Assembly (NCBI GenBank): GCA_017399485.1
Contig: JAFQCA010000021.1
Span: 1-64,000 of the forward strand
Length of the DNA stretch: 64,000 nt
Source: Alistipes sp.
GTDB lineage: Bacteria; Bacteroidota; Bacteroidia; Bacteroidales; Rikenellaceae
Direction: 5' to 3'
Shown here: positions 1 to 8,457 of the stretch, in pieces
Layout of the letters: every line of letters starts with the position of its first letter
Numbering within the stretch: position 1 is the stretch's first letter
Translations under genes and position numbers: made by a program
The notes under the pieces: generated by a model
What the model saw: the letters and a program-made list of their open reading frames with translations, nothing else
What the model was told of the DNA's origin: nothing
The model's database searches: none

Positions 1-60
1 AATACCGTTTTTCTCTTTGCTTCCGTTCACGTAGAACAGCACCTTAAATGTACTTCGCAT
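1..60 (-). CDS. Tyrosine recombinase (integrase), N-terminal start only, cut by window edge
   Basis: Reading minus from 60 gives 20 residues, MRSTFKVLFYVNGSKEKNGI, open to the window edge. The opening MRSTFKVLFY is the characteristic start of Bacteroidetes tyrosine site-specific recombinases (N-terminal arm-binding domain) carried by conjugative and mobilisable elements. A TAATTTTG box on minus at 81-88 lies 21 bases before the ATG and fits a Bacteroidetes -7 element. The catalytic domain lies outside the window, so activity cannot be judged. Because such genes sit near an element end, the element probably extends leftwards and ends somewhere in 88-330. The family call rests on recognising the N-terminal motif only. 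Confidence 0.72.
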   Translation of the reverse strand, partial: MRSTFKVLFYVNGSKEKNGI

Positions 61-80
61 AATCCAACTCTTTTTGGTTA

Positions 81-88
81 CAAAATTA
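81..88 (-). promoter_or_regulatory. Putative -7 box for the integrase gene
   Basis: On minus the sequence TAATTTTG fits the Bacteroidetes TAnnTTTG -7 consensus and lies 21 bases before the integrase start codon. No clear TTTG -33 box is seen at the usual distance. Confidence 0.4.
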
Positions 89-434
89 GTTATCAGCGAG
101 TTGTACATTGTTATGCAGAATGTGGCAGAGAGTAGAAATAAACTCCAACGACCTATAAACTCACCTCGTTATCGGGTAATGATTTGAAAACCGTCCGCTC
201 TCATTACCTTTCATTTCCTTGCACTTTTGCATCGGCGAGGCTTTCATCAAAAGTCCTCATAAGTCATTGAGCACCAGTGCTGCCATCATTATTTTCCCTC
301 ATTCGTTAGATTTTTCCAGAGATATATAGTATATTTGCAAGACGGTGCAAAAGGCAACTTTTAGAACACAAAATGCAGGCTATAACACAAGTGGCATTTT
401 CGTTTTACAGAAAAGTGCAAACACTACTAACTTG
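89..434. other. Intergenic flank between integrase start and cytochrome gene
   Basis: I see no convincing gene here. The only plus-strand reading from the ATG at 114 is 25 codons with no recognisable features. The stretch probably holds the outer end (attachment region) of the element whose integrase begins at 60. A TATATTTG box at 330-337 may drive the gene starting at 435. No tRNA, long direct repeat or clear attachment core is visible by eye. Confidence 0.5.
330..337 (+). promoter_or_regulatory. Putative -7 box for the cytochrome cluster
   Basis: TATATTTG matches TAnnTTTG exactly and lies 97 bases before the chosen start at 435. An in-frame GTG at 345 falls immediately downstream of this box, too close to be translated with a leader, which supports the later ATG. 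Confidence 0.45.
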
Positions 435-2210
435 ATGAAAAACTTTATACGATTATTACCAATATTTCTAACGACAATCGTTATATTATTAGCCTCTTCT
501 GCGCGTGAACGCGAAGAGGTAAGACCACTCTACACCTCAGATATTGCCATCACCGACGACGGCTTGATCCTTTTGGCCAACGAAGGAACATCCGAAGTGC
601 GTCTAATCGAAACAAACGGTACTACGCGTTGTGCGTGGCAGTTGGAGGCACCGGCAACGGGTGTCACAACAAAAGGCAATATCGCCTATTTTACAAGCAG
701 TTACGATAAGGGTATCTTATATTGCGCATCACTTGACGACTTTTCCATTAAATATATAACACAACTATCAATGGGTTCTTGCTCACCTGTGGTTAGCAAC
801 GATGGTGCAAAAGTTTATGTCTGCAATCGCTACAAAGGCACCGTTAGCGAGGTTGATGCCGAATCGGGAAACCTATTGCGTGAAGTAAAAGTCCTACGAG
901 AGCCTTGCGCCGCGGTATTATCAGCCGATGGACGTTTCTTGTATGTAAACAATGCCCTACCCTCACAGCGCGCCGATGTGGATTATGTTGCGGCTGACGT
1001 ATCGGTCATAGACTGCGAGTCGATGCAGAAGGTCAAAGATATAAAATTGAGTAACGGCAGCAATGCACTCCGTGGCATAGCGGCGTCACCCGATGGAAAA
1101 TATATCTTTGTGTCACACAATCTTGGCCGTTTTCAAGTCCCCACATCACAACTTCAGCAGGGTTGGATGAATACCAATGCCGTAAGTATTATCGACGCCG
1201 AGCAACAGGCACTAATCGGCTCGGTATCGTTGGATGAACCCGACAGAGGAGCAGGAGGAATATGGGACGTAATGTGCGACGGTCATTATCTTATTACTTC
1301 ACAGTCGGGAACCCACGACATAAGCATCGTGGACTACAAGGCTATGATTGAGAAACTTGTCGCCTACAAGGATTACTCGAAACTCGATTATGACCTCTAT
1401 TTTATGCAGGGCATACGTCAACGCTTGCCAATTACAGGTAATGGCCCTCGAAATATGGCATTGCAAGGTGATAAACTTTACATTCCGACCTACTTTTCCG
1501 ATACGCTCAACATCGTCAATCTGACCGATATGAGTGCCGACTACATTGCCTGCAACCCCTCTCGTTACGAATCTTCGATTGATAGAGGTCACAAGGCTTT
1601 TAACGATGCGCAGTTGTGCTACCAGAATTGGCAATCGTGCAATGGCTGCCATCCCGACAATGGACGTACAGATGGTATGAATTGGGATTTGATGAACGAT
1701 AATATCGGCAACCCCAAGAACTGTAAAAGTATGCTGCATAGTTTCGAGACACCCAAATGTATGATTTCAGGTATACGAGACTCTGCTGCAATCGCCGTTC
1801 GTGCAGGATATAAGTTCATACAATTCTGCGATGTAGATGAGGATGTAGCCAAATGCGTGGATGATTATATCCGTTCACTCAAACCTCTGCCAAGCCCCTA
1901 TCTCGTCGATGGTAAACTATCAGATAAGGCATTGGAGGGCCGTAAGATTTACGAAAAACGAGGATGCGCCGATTGTCATTCGGGGCCATATTATACTGAT
2001 ATGAAGATGCACCGCATTGGTGAAGATGTTGAGTTTGAGGCAGGTTGGGATACTCCCACATTGAGCGAAGTGTGGCGCACAGCCCCATACCTGTTTGACG
2101 GACGCGCCGAGACTATGGAGGATGTGTTCTTTACCCACAAACACGGAATCGAAGGAAAGATTTCGCGCAAAGAGGCTGAAGCCCTCGCTGAATATGTAAA
2201 TTCACTATAA
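435..2210 (+). CDS. Secreted beta-propeller protein with C-terminal di-haem cytochrome c peroxidase/MauG-like domain
   Basis: The start at 435 gives a clear signal peptide (basic MKNF, then a hydrophobic run to about residue 22); the reading frame is open back to 345, but that extension is not signal-like. The 591-residue protein has YVTN/YncE-type propeller repeats over roughly residues 30-390 (for example AVLSADGRFLYVNN and GIAASPDGKYIFVSH). A cytochrome domain follows with haem motifs CNGCH at 402-406 and CADCH at 511-515. The order resembles MauG/cytochrome c peroxidase relatives, which oxidise substrates in the periplasm using two c-type haems. The substrate is unknown. The next gene starts 3 bases after the stop, so the two are probably co-transcribed. 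Confidence 0.8.
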   Translation: MKNFIRLLPIFLTTIVILLASSAREREEVRPLYTSDIAITDDGLILLANEGTSEVRLIETNGTTRCAWQLEAPATGVTTKGNIAYFTSSYDKGILYCASLDDFSIKYITQLSMGSCSPVVSNDGAKVYVCNRYKGTVSEVDAESGNLLREVKVLREPCAAVLSADGRFLYVNNALPSQRADVDYVAADVSVIDCESMQKVKDIKLSNGSNALRGIAASPDGKYIFVSHNLGRFQVPTSQLQQGWMNTNAVSIIDAEQQALIGSVSLDEPDRGAGGIWDVMCDGHYLITSQSGTHDISIVDYKAMIEKLVAYKDYSKLDYDLYFMQGIRQRLPITGNGPRNMALQGDKLYIPTYFSDTLNIVNLTDMSADYIACNPSRYESSIDRGHKAFNDAQLCYQNWQSCNGCHPDNGRTDGMNWDLMNDNIGNPKNCKSMLHSFETPKCMISGIRDSAAIAVRAGYKFIQFCDVDEDVAKCVDDYIRSLKPLPSPYLVDGKLSDKALEGRKIYEKRGCADCHSGPYYTDMKMHRIGEDVEFEAGWDTPTLSEVWRTAPYLFDGRAETMEDVFFTHKHGIEGKISRKEAEALAEYVNSL

Positions 2211-2213
2211 AAT

Positions 2214-3311
2214 ATGTTATACGATATACACAATTCCGCAGCCGCGACTTTTGAGGAAGCACTTGAGGAGATTATCGCGGCTGTAAAACAAAAGAGTCAG
2301 CAACCACTGCGCATCGTGATATTCGGTGCGCCGCATAATAATGGTGACTACTTAAAGCAACGCCAACAGATAGCGGAGGCTTACCGCGAGGCATATCCCG
2401 CAGAGAGTCGCCCCCTGGTGGCTTATGTGGCTCACGCTCCTATGGATGCGATGCTTGTAGCAGAGGTAACCTATTGGGAGCAGGAGATTAAATCCATCGA
2501 GCGCCATCAAGATTATATTGTTATAGATAATAATTACATATTATCCGCAGGCTTATATTCCGATATTAAATTACACACAGGCGAACAAGCCGACAATATC
2601 TTTGCTCGTGTAGCCGATATATTTTCCGCAGAAGGTGTTTCGCCCGCCAATATTGTACGTCAGTGGAATTATATCGAGCGCATTACAGATATTACACCTA
2701 ATGGCCAAAACTATCAACTATTCAACGACTCCCGTAGCCGTTTCTATAATAGTTGCGAGTGGCCGAACGGCTACCCCGCAGCAACAGGTATCGGAACGCA
2801 GTATGGAGGCGTCGTTGTAGTGTTTGACGTTATGCGCAATAGTGACAAGTGCAGCCACGCTATAGATAACCCTTTGCAGGTCTCGGCTCACGCCTACTCA
2901 CAGCAGGTATTGATTAACCCCGATAAGGCGCAACACAAGACCACACCCAAATTTGAGCGCGCACGTCATATCACACTTGCCGATGGTAAACAGATTCTTC
3001 ACATCTCTGGCACGGCAGCGATACGAGGCGAAGAGAGTTGCGATGCCAATATCGAGGAGCAGACTGCGCTAACGATGGAGAATATTGCAAAGTTAGCCGA
3101 GCAAGATACTTTGATGTCGTATGGCGTAAAAAGTGTAAAAAAAATGGAGTATAAGATGCTGAGAATCTACTTAAAGCATCAGTTTAACTTAGACGTTGTA
3201 AGGCGCTGGTTTGATGACAACTATCCCACCGTACCCAAGACATTCCTTTTAGCCGATATTTGTCGCGAGGAACTACTCATAGAAATAGAAGGCATTGCCG
3301 CTGAAAAATAA
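2214..3311 (+). CDS. Chorismatase-like protein (FkbO/Hyg5 type, RidA/YjgF superfamily)
   Basis: This 365-residue protein has no signal peptide and is presumably cytoplasmic. Segments match the pattern I know from chorismatases: RQWNYIERI, YQLFNDSRSRFY, PAATGIGT, NPLQVSAHAYS, HISGTAAIRGEES and, near the end, LADICREELLIEIEG. That family splits pyruvate from chorismate to give hydroxybenzoates or a dihydroxycyclohexadiene acid. Length fits the family (about 330-380). The N-terminal 130 residues are less conserved, as is usual. It lies between two secreted haem proteins, an unusual setting for a chorismate enzyme. A generic RidA-family protein that has lost chorismate activity is the main alternative. 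Confidence 0.62.
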   Translation: MLYDIHNSAAATFEEALEEIIAAVKQKSQQPLRIVIFGAPHNNGDYLKQRQQIAEAYREAYPAESRPLVAYVAHAPMDAMLVAEVTYWEQEIKSIERHQDYIVIDNNYILSAGLYSDIKLHTGEQADNIFARVADIFSAEGVSPANIVRQWNYIERITDITPNGQNYQLFNDSRSRFYNSCEWPNGYPAATGIGTQYGGVVVVFDVMRNSDKCSHAIDNPLQVSAHAYSQQVLINPDKAQHKTTPKFERARHITLADGKQILHISGTAAIRGEESCDANIEEQTALTMENIAKLAEQDTLMSYGVKSVKKMEYKMLRIYLKHQFNLDVVRRWFDDNYPTVPKTFLLADICREELLIEIEGIAAEK

Positions 3312-3347
3312 ATTACAAGCCAAAATAAACCAACAAAAGCCTACGTT

Positions 3348-6300
3348 ATGAAAGCCAAAATTCTTATCCTTGTTTCCCTGCTCTACTCTGTGGCAACGTG
3401 GGGACAACTCAAGCCCGAAGAGGCCGAGAAATTGCGCATACAGAACGAATTAGAGTATTTTTCGGTAGAGTCTGTACGCCAAGCGTATAACGATTTTTGC
3501 AAAACTAAGGGTTATAATGCTACCCTATATGCCGATAAATTAAAGGAGTTAGAGAGCCTCGCATCACAAAAAGATAACGCCGATGCGATGGCTGCGGCAG
3601 TTAAACTAAAGCGTGAGATACTACTATCTAACCCATTGTTAGACAATGCTAAAATGATAGTAGGCCGCTATCGTATTGGCAATAACGCCCGTAGCGTATG
3701 GGCCCCGTCGCTCGGCACACAGAACAACAACTGGTCGAACCAGTCTTCAGCATCACGTAACGGCTTCGATGCCGAGATTGCCGAGTTATCGAATCTGCGT
3801 GGAGAGATTGAGTCACGAACAATATACAAGCCCACAAACGGCTCGTCGGTGACCGATTTGATGTTGCATTGGGATGGTGAGCGCATACTATTTACCGCTG
3901 CCGACGAGAACCACCGCTGGGGCGTATTCGAGATTAATCGTAACGGAGAGAATCTGCATAAAGTAATCAAGGTCGATGAGCCCGATTTGGAGTTCTTCGA
4001 TGGAGCATATATGCCCGACGGACGCATCATTGCAATGAGTAATATAGGATATCAAGGTGTTCCTTGCGTAAATGGTGATGACCCCGTAGGTAATATGATT
4101 TCTTTCGACCCCAAGAGTGGTGCAATGCGAAGAATGACATTTGACCAAGATGCCAATTGGCATCCGAGGGTGCTGAATAACGGACGTTTGATGTATGTTC
4201 GTTGGGAGTACACCGACCTTACACACTACTACTCTCGCTTCGTTATGCACGCCAATCCCGATGGCACAGAGACAAAGGCACTCTACGGTAGCGGTGGATG
4301 GTTCCCCAATTCGATATTCGACATCCAGCCCCTGCCCAACGGTAACAACACTTTCGTAGGTATTATCTCTGGTCATCACGGCATTGCCCGCTCTGGCCGA
4401 CTCATCATATTTGACCCTGCGCGAGGACGTAAAGAGACCAAAGGTATGGTGCAGGAGATGCCATTCAGCAAGCGAGAGATTGTACCTCTTATCAAAGATG
4501 AATTGGTTAATGGTGTATGGCCTCAGTTTATCAAACCCTACCCCATCAGCGACAAATATTTCCTTGTGGCAGCAAAACTTACGCCCGAATCATTATGGGG
4601 AATATATCTGATAGATGTTTATGACAATATGACTCTTGTTGCGGAGTATGAGGGTGAAGGACTTATCAACCCCATTATCGTAAACAAGCGTCCGACACCT
4701 CCCGTCATCCCTGACCGTATCAAACCTACGGACAAGGAGGCTACAGTATTCATTCAGGACATTTACGAGGGTGAAGGTCTGCCTAATGTACCCAAAGGCA
4801 CTGTTAAGAAGTTGCGCGTATTTGCCTACGAATATACTTATATAAAATCAGCATCCGACCACGTTGCGCAGGGTATCCAGAGTGGTTGGGATATAAAGCG
4901 TCATTTGGGCGATGTTGATGTTGAGAGTGATGGTTCAGCGATATTCAAGATTCCGGCCAACACACCCGTATCGTTCCAACCATTGGATGACGAAGGTCGT
5001 GCTATACAGTGGATGCGCAGTTGGGTTACAGGTATGCCCGGAGAGGTTGTTTCGTGTGTAGGTTGCCACGAGGACCAAAACTCTATGCCTATTCCCAAGC
5101 GTGTGGAGGCCTCACAAAAATCTCCTGCCGCACTGCAAGCGCCCGAAGGAGGGGTACGCTCATTTACATTCGAGTTGGAGGTGCAGCCCATACTTGACCG
5201 AAATTGCGTTGCGTGCCATAATAAAGATGGTGCAAAGCCCGACTTTACAGGCGGAATAAAGGTTCAAGGTGCTCCGTCACGCCACGCCCAATCAGGCCGT
5301 TTAGACCTATTGCAGAGTTATCTTAATCTTCATCCTTACGTCAATCGTCAGGGCCCTGAGGCTGATATATATGTTATGAAACCTTATGAGTACCACGCAT
5401 CAACGAGCGAATTGGTACGCTTGCTCAAAGGTGGTCACCACGGTGTAACGCTCTCGGATAAAGAGTGGCGCACGCTTTATATGTGGATTGACTTCAACGC
5501 ACCTTGTCACGGTCAATTTGTATATAACAATGTTGCATTATGCCCCAGCACCCAATACGAGCGCCGTATAGAACTTGCCAACAAGTATGCAAATGGCGCA
5601 GGCGTAGAGTGGAAGCGCGAGATTGAGGAGTATGCAGAATATCTCAAGCAGCAGAAGGTTGAGCCTGCCGTAAGAGTTGAGAGCGAGAAGAAATACAAGG
5701 ACGCAAAAACTAAACACTTCCCCTTCAGCGAGGAGGTTGCTCGCGAGATGGCACAACGATATGGAGAGCAGAAGCGTACAATAACGCTTGCCAACGATAT
5801 CTCGCTTACGTTTGTGCGTATTCCAGCAGGAACGTTTGTTATGGGTAATAATCGCCGTGGCGCAGGTAATGCACCCGAAAGCGTAGTAAAGATTTCGAAG
5901 CCTTTCTGGATGTCAACAACCGAGATTACCAACGCACAATATAACACCGTATTCCCCGAACACGACAGCCGCTATACGGCTCAGTTCTGGAAGGACCACG
6001 TTGGCCCCGGCTATGCAGCCAATCGTCCTGAGCAACCAGTAACACGCATCACTTGGCAACAGGCTATGGAGTTCTGCCAGCAGATAAGCGAGCGTTGCGG
6101 AGTTGAAGTTACACTCCCGACAGAGGCTCAATGGGAGTGGGCTTGCCGCGCAGGTAGCGATGCAGATTTCTGGTATGGTGATTTGAATAGCGACTTCTCG
6201 AAAGCCGAGAATCTGGCAGACAAACAGTTGCGCAAGATGGCTGTTTCGGGCATAGACCCGCAACCCGTATCAGAGAAATCGTGGGTATATCAGTACTATA

Positions 6301-6596
6301 CATTTATGCCGCGCGAAGATAGCGTTGATGATGGCACTATGACTATTGCAGATGTCGGAAAGTACACACCCAATGCGTGGGGATTATATGATATGCACGG
6401 CAATGTGGCCGAGTTTACGCGCTCGACCTACGCTCCCTATCCTTACAAAGGTGAGCCTAAAGAGGGTGATAATAAGGTTGTTCGAGGTGGTGCGTGGAAC
6501 TATCGCCCCAAGCACTCGACAGCATACGTTCGCAACTCATATTTCGCTTGGCAGCCTGCAAACAATGTTGGTTTCCGCGTAATTATCGAGGAGTAA
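3348..6596 (+). CDS. Secreted haem-binding propeller (hydrazine-synthase-alpha-like) fused to SUMF1/FGE-like domain
   Basis: The 1082-residue protein starts with a signal peptide ending near residue 19. Residues about 170-480 carry PD40/HzsA-type propeller repeats (ILFTAADENHRWGVFEINRN, AYMPDGRIIAMSN). Haem motifs CVGCH (570-574) and CVACH (620-624) follow. Residues about 810-1082 form a SUMF1/FGE-type domain (FVRIPAGTFVMGNN, LPTEAQWEWACRAG, GLYDMHGNVAEF, NVGFRV). The paired cysteines used by true formylglycine-generating enzymes near the C-terminus are absent (VVRGGAWNYRPKHSTAYVRN), so sulfatase activation is unlikely. It lies 36 bases after the chorismatase-like gene. Real hydrazine synthesis is not implied; only the fold is shared. 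Substrate and partner are unknown. Confidence 0.75.
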   Translation: MKAKILILVSLLYSVATWGQLKPEEAEKLRIQNELEYFSVESVRQAYNDFCKTKGYNATLYADKLKELESLASQKDNADAMAAAVKLKREILLSNPLLDNAKMIVGRYRIGNNARSVWAPSLGTQNNNWSNQSSASRNGFDAEIAELSNLRGEIESRTIYKPTNGSSVTDLMLHWDGERILFTAADENHRWGVFEINRNGENLHKVIKVDEPDLEFFDGAYMPDGRIIAMSNIGYQGVPCVNGDDPVGNMISFDPKSGAMRRMTFDQDANWHPRVLNNGRLMYVRWEYTDLTHYYSRFVMHANPDGTETKALYGSGGWFPNSIFDIQPLPNGNNTFVGIISGHHGIARSGRLIIFDPARGRKETKGMVQEMPFSKREIVPLIKDELVNGVWPQFIKPYPISDKYFLVAAKLTPESLWGIYLIDVYDNMTLVAEYEGEGLINPIIVNKRPTPPVIPDRIKPTDKEATVFIQDIYEGEGLPNVPKGTVKKLRVFAYEYTYIKSASDHVAQGIQSGWDIKRHLGDVDVESDGSAIFKIPANTPVSFQPLDDEGRAIQWMRSWVTGMPGEVVSCVGCHEDQNSMPIPKRVEASQKSPAALQAPEGGVRSFTFELEVQPILDRNCVACHNKDGAKPDFTGGIKVQGAPSRHAQSGRLDLLQSYLNLHPYVNRQGPEADIYVMKPYEYHASTSELVRLLKGGHHGVTLSDKEWRTLYMWIDFNAPCHGQFVYNNVALCPSTQYERRIELANKYANGAGVEWKREIEEYAEYLKQQKVEPAVRVESEKKYKDAKTKHFPFSEEVAREMAQRYGEQKRTITLANDISLTFVRIPAGTFVMGNNRRGAGNAPESVVKISKPFWMSTTEITNAQYNTVFPEHDSRYTAQFWKDHVGPGYAANRPEQPVTRITWQQAMEFCQQISERCGVEVTLPTEAQWEWACRAGSDADFWYGDLNSDFSKAENLADKQLRKMAVSGIDPQPVSEKSWVYQYYTFMPREDSVDDGTMTIADVGKYTPNAWGLYDMHGNVAEFTRSTYAPYPYKGEPKEGDNKVVRGGAWNYRPKHSTAYVRNSYFAWQPANNVGFRVIIEE

Positions 6597-6631
6597 AAGA
6601 AAACATATTTATAAATAAGCGACAAATAACT

Positions 6632-8296
6632 ATGAAAAAACTATTTTTATTAACATTTATCATTGCTTGTATTGCGGGGAATACAGCATTGGCACAGCGT
6701 GCCGACTACAACATTATCCCCCTGCCCAAGCAGGTAGATACCGACACTACGCAGTACTTCACATTGCAGTCGGGAATGGGTATCGCTTATGATGCCTCAA
6801 ACGAGGAGGCTGTACGCAATGCAAAATTCTTTAGCGAGTGGGTAGAGCAGTCTACAGGTATCAAGTTGGCTCTTACGCCTAATGATAAGAAGGCTTCTAT
6901 CCGTATGAGTCTTGGCTTTGCTTCGGATAAAAAACTTCGTGAGGGTGAGACTCTGACCGAACAGCAGCAAGAGGCCTATAAAATCAATATCGACGATAAT
7001 GGTATCTTGATAGAGGCTCGTAACCCGGTAGGTTTATTCCGTGCTGCACAGACTTTGCGCAAGGCTATGCCTATCGTAAAAAATACGAAAGATGTAAAGG
7101 TGGAGATGCCTTATGCGAAAATTCAAGATGAGCCACGCTTTGTTTATCGTGGTACGTTGCTCGACTGCGGTCGCCACTTCTTCACGGTGGATGTTATCAA
7201 GCAGATGCTCGACGTAATGGCTCTGCACGGTTGCAATCAGTTCCACTGGCACCTGACAGAAGACCAGGGCTGGCGTTTCGAGGTTAAGGCATTGCCTAAC
7301 CTTGCGCTTCACGGTAGCGTACGCCAGGAGACAACCGTAGGTCCTAATGTGGGCATATACGATGGCATTCCTTATGGTGGCTACTATACACAGGAGCAGT
7401 GCCGCGACGTTGTTCGCTATGCCGCCGAGCGTTATATCAATGTAGTCCCCGAGATTGACCTTCCTGGTCATATGCAGAGCGCTTTGCACGTATATCCCCA
7501 CTTGGGTTGTACAGGCGGCCCCTACCCCGTAAGAACTTATTGGGGCGTAAGCCGTGAGGTGTTGTGTGGTGGCAACCCCGAAACAATGACATTCCTCAAG
7601 ACTGTTTTGGGTGAGTTGTGCGACGTATTCCCCTCAAAGATTATCCACATCGGAGGTGACGAGTGCCCCAAGGATAGATGGAAGGCGTGCCCCAAATGCC
7701 AGGCGAAGATTAAGGAGTTAGGCTTGGTAAGTGACGGCAAACGCACTGCCGAAAATCAGTTACAATCATATATCAACAAGGAGGTCGAGGCATTCCTTGC
7801 AGAACGTGGACGCGATATTATCGGTTGGGATGAGATTCTCGAGGGTGGTTTGTCGGGCAAGTCGATTATTATGTCGTGGCGCGGCACTAAGGGTGGCATT
7901 GAGGCTGCAAAGCAGGGCCACAGAGTAATTATGAGTCCTAATGTATATAGTTACATAGACCACCCGCAGTTAAAGGATGTAGCTAAGCAACCCCGCACAA
8001 CAGGTAGTTATATCGTATCTGCCAGCAAGATGTATTCATTCGAGCCCTTGATGAAAGAGGAGTTGAATGACGAGCAGCAGGATTATATACTCGGTGTGCA
8101 GGCAAACCTCTGGACTGAGCACGTTGCTTACCCTGAGCACTTGTTCTATCAGTTGTTGCCTCGTTTGGGCGCAATGAGCGAAGTACAATGGTGTAACCCC
8201 GAGCAGAAAGACTTTGAGTATTTCAAGGCTCGTCTTCCTCACTTAAAGAAGATATACGATTTAATGGGTGTTAAGTACTGCACAGGTATTGAATAA
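6632..8296 (+). CDS. Beta-N-acetylhexosaminidase, GH20, secreted
   Basis: GH20 enzymes release terminal GlcNAc or GalNAc from glycans by substrate-assisted catalysis. The start at 6632 gives a signal peptide ending in ALAQ near residue 21; the frame stays open into the previous gene, but that extension is not signal-like. The 554-residue protein shows the GH20b N-terminal domain, then the barrel with NQFHWHLTEDQGWRFE, VPEIDLPGHMQSAL and the catalytic pair in HIGGDEC (Asp343-Glu344). A CPKC motif follows that site. It is 35 bases after the SUMF1 fusion and may belong to the same transcript, although its function looks separate. A second GH20 lies at 51913-53541. Confidence 0.93.
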   Translation: MKKLFLLTFIIACIAGNTALAQRADYNIIPLPKQVDTDTTQYFTLQSGMGIAYDASNEEAVRNAKFFSEWVEQSTGIKLALTPNDKKASIRMSLGFASDKKLREGETLTEQQQEAYKINIDDNGILIEARNPVGLFRAAQTLRKAMPIVKNTKDVKVEMPYAKIQDEPRFVYRGTLLDCGRHFFTVDVIKQMLDVMALHGCNQFHWHLTEDQGWRFEVKALPNLALHGSVRQETTVGPNVGIYDGIPYGGYYTQEQCRDVVRYAAERYINVVPEIDLPGHMQSALHVYPHLGCTGGPYPVRTYWGVSREVLCGGNPETMTFLKTVLGELCDVFPSKIIHIGGDECPKDRWKACPKCQAKIKELGLVSDGKRTAENQLQSYINKEVEAFLAERGRDIIGWDEILEGGLSGKSIIMSWRGTKGGIEAAKQGHRVIMSPNVYSYIDHPQLKDVAKQPRTTGSYIVSASKMYSFEPLMKEELNDEQQDYILGVQANLWTEHVAYPEHLFYQLLPRLGAMSEVQWCNPEQKDFEYFKARLPHLKKIYDLMGVKYCTGIE

Positions 8297-8306
8297 AGAG
8301 ATATTA

Positions 8307-8363
8307 CACTTAATCAAAAGAGCCTATCCAACGAGGAGTTAGATAGGCTCTTTTGATTAAGTG
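8307..8363. terminator. Long hairpin terminator after GH20
   Basis: A perfect 22-base inverted repeat (CACTTAATCAAAAGAGCCTA plus TC, and its complement) encloses a 13-base loop. It starts 11 bases after the GH20 stop. There is no long T run outside the stem, so it may also stabilise the mRNA end. Confidence 0.7.
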
Positions 8364-8365
8364 CC

Positions 8366-8457
8366 CGAATAAAGACTTTTTGATAACGGAATCAACAGAT
8401 TCCGACTGAGCCATCAGCAAGGTCCTTATCAAAAAGTGGAGGCGGCGGGAGTTGAAC
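8366..8457. repeat. Direct repeat copy 1: partial duplicate of ssrA 3' end plus its downstream hairpin
   Basis: These 92 bases match 8742-8833 with four mismatches. The right end corresponds to the T-loop and acceptor strand of tmRNA (GGAGGCGGCGGGAG on plus), but beyond GAAC it diverges, so this copy is not a functional tmRNA end. It retains the 12-base inverted repeat ACTTTTTGATAA/TTATCAAAAAGT and the inner CGGAATC/GATTCCG stem. It may be an attachment-site scar or a tandem duplication. Confidence 0.85.

Noticed and set aside
345..434. N-terminal extension of the cytochrome gene from an in-frame GTG
   Set aside because: The extension overlaps the leader just after the -7 box and is not signal-like; the ATG at 435 gives a clean signal peptide.
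3348..6596. Hydrazine synthesis or sulfatase activation
   Set aside because: Only the propeller fold and CxxCH motifs resemble hydrazine synthase; other subunits are absent. The FGE cysteines are missing and no sulfatase of the activated type is adjacent.
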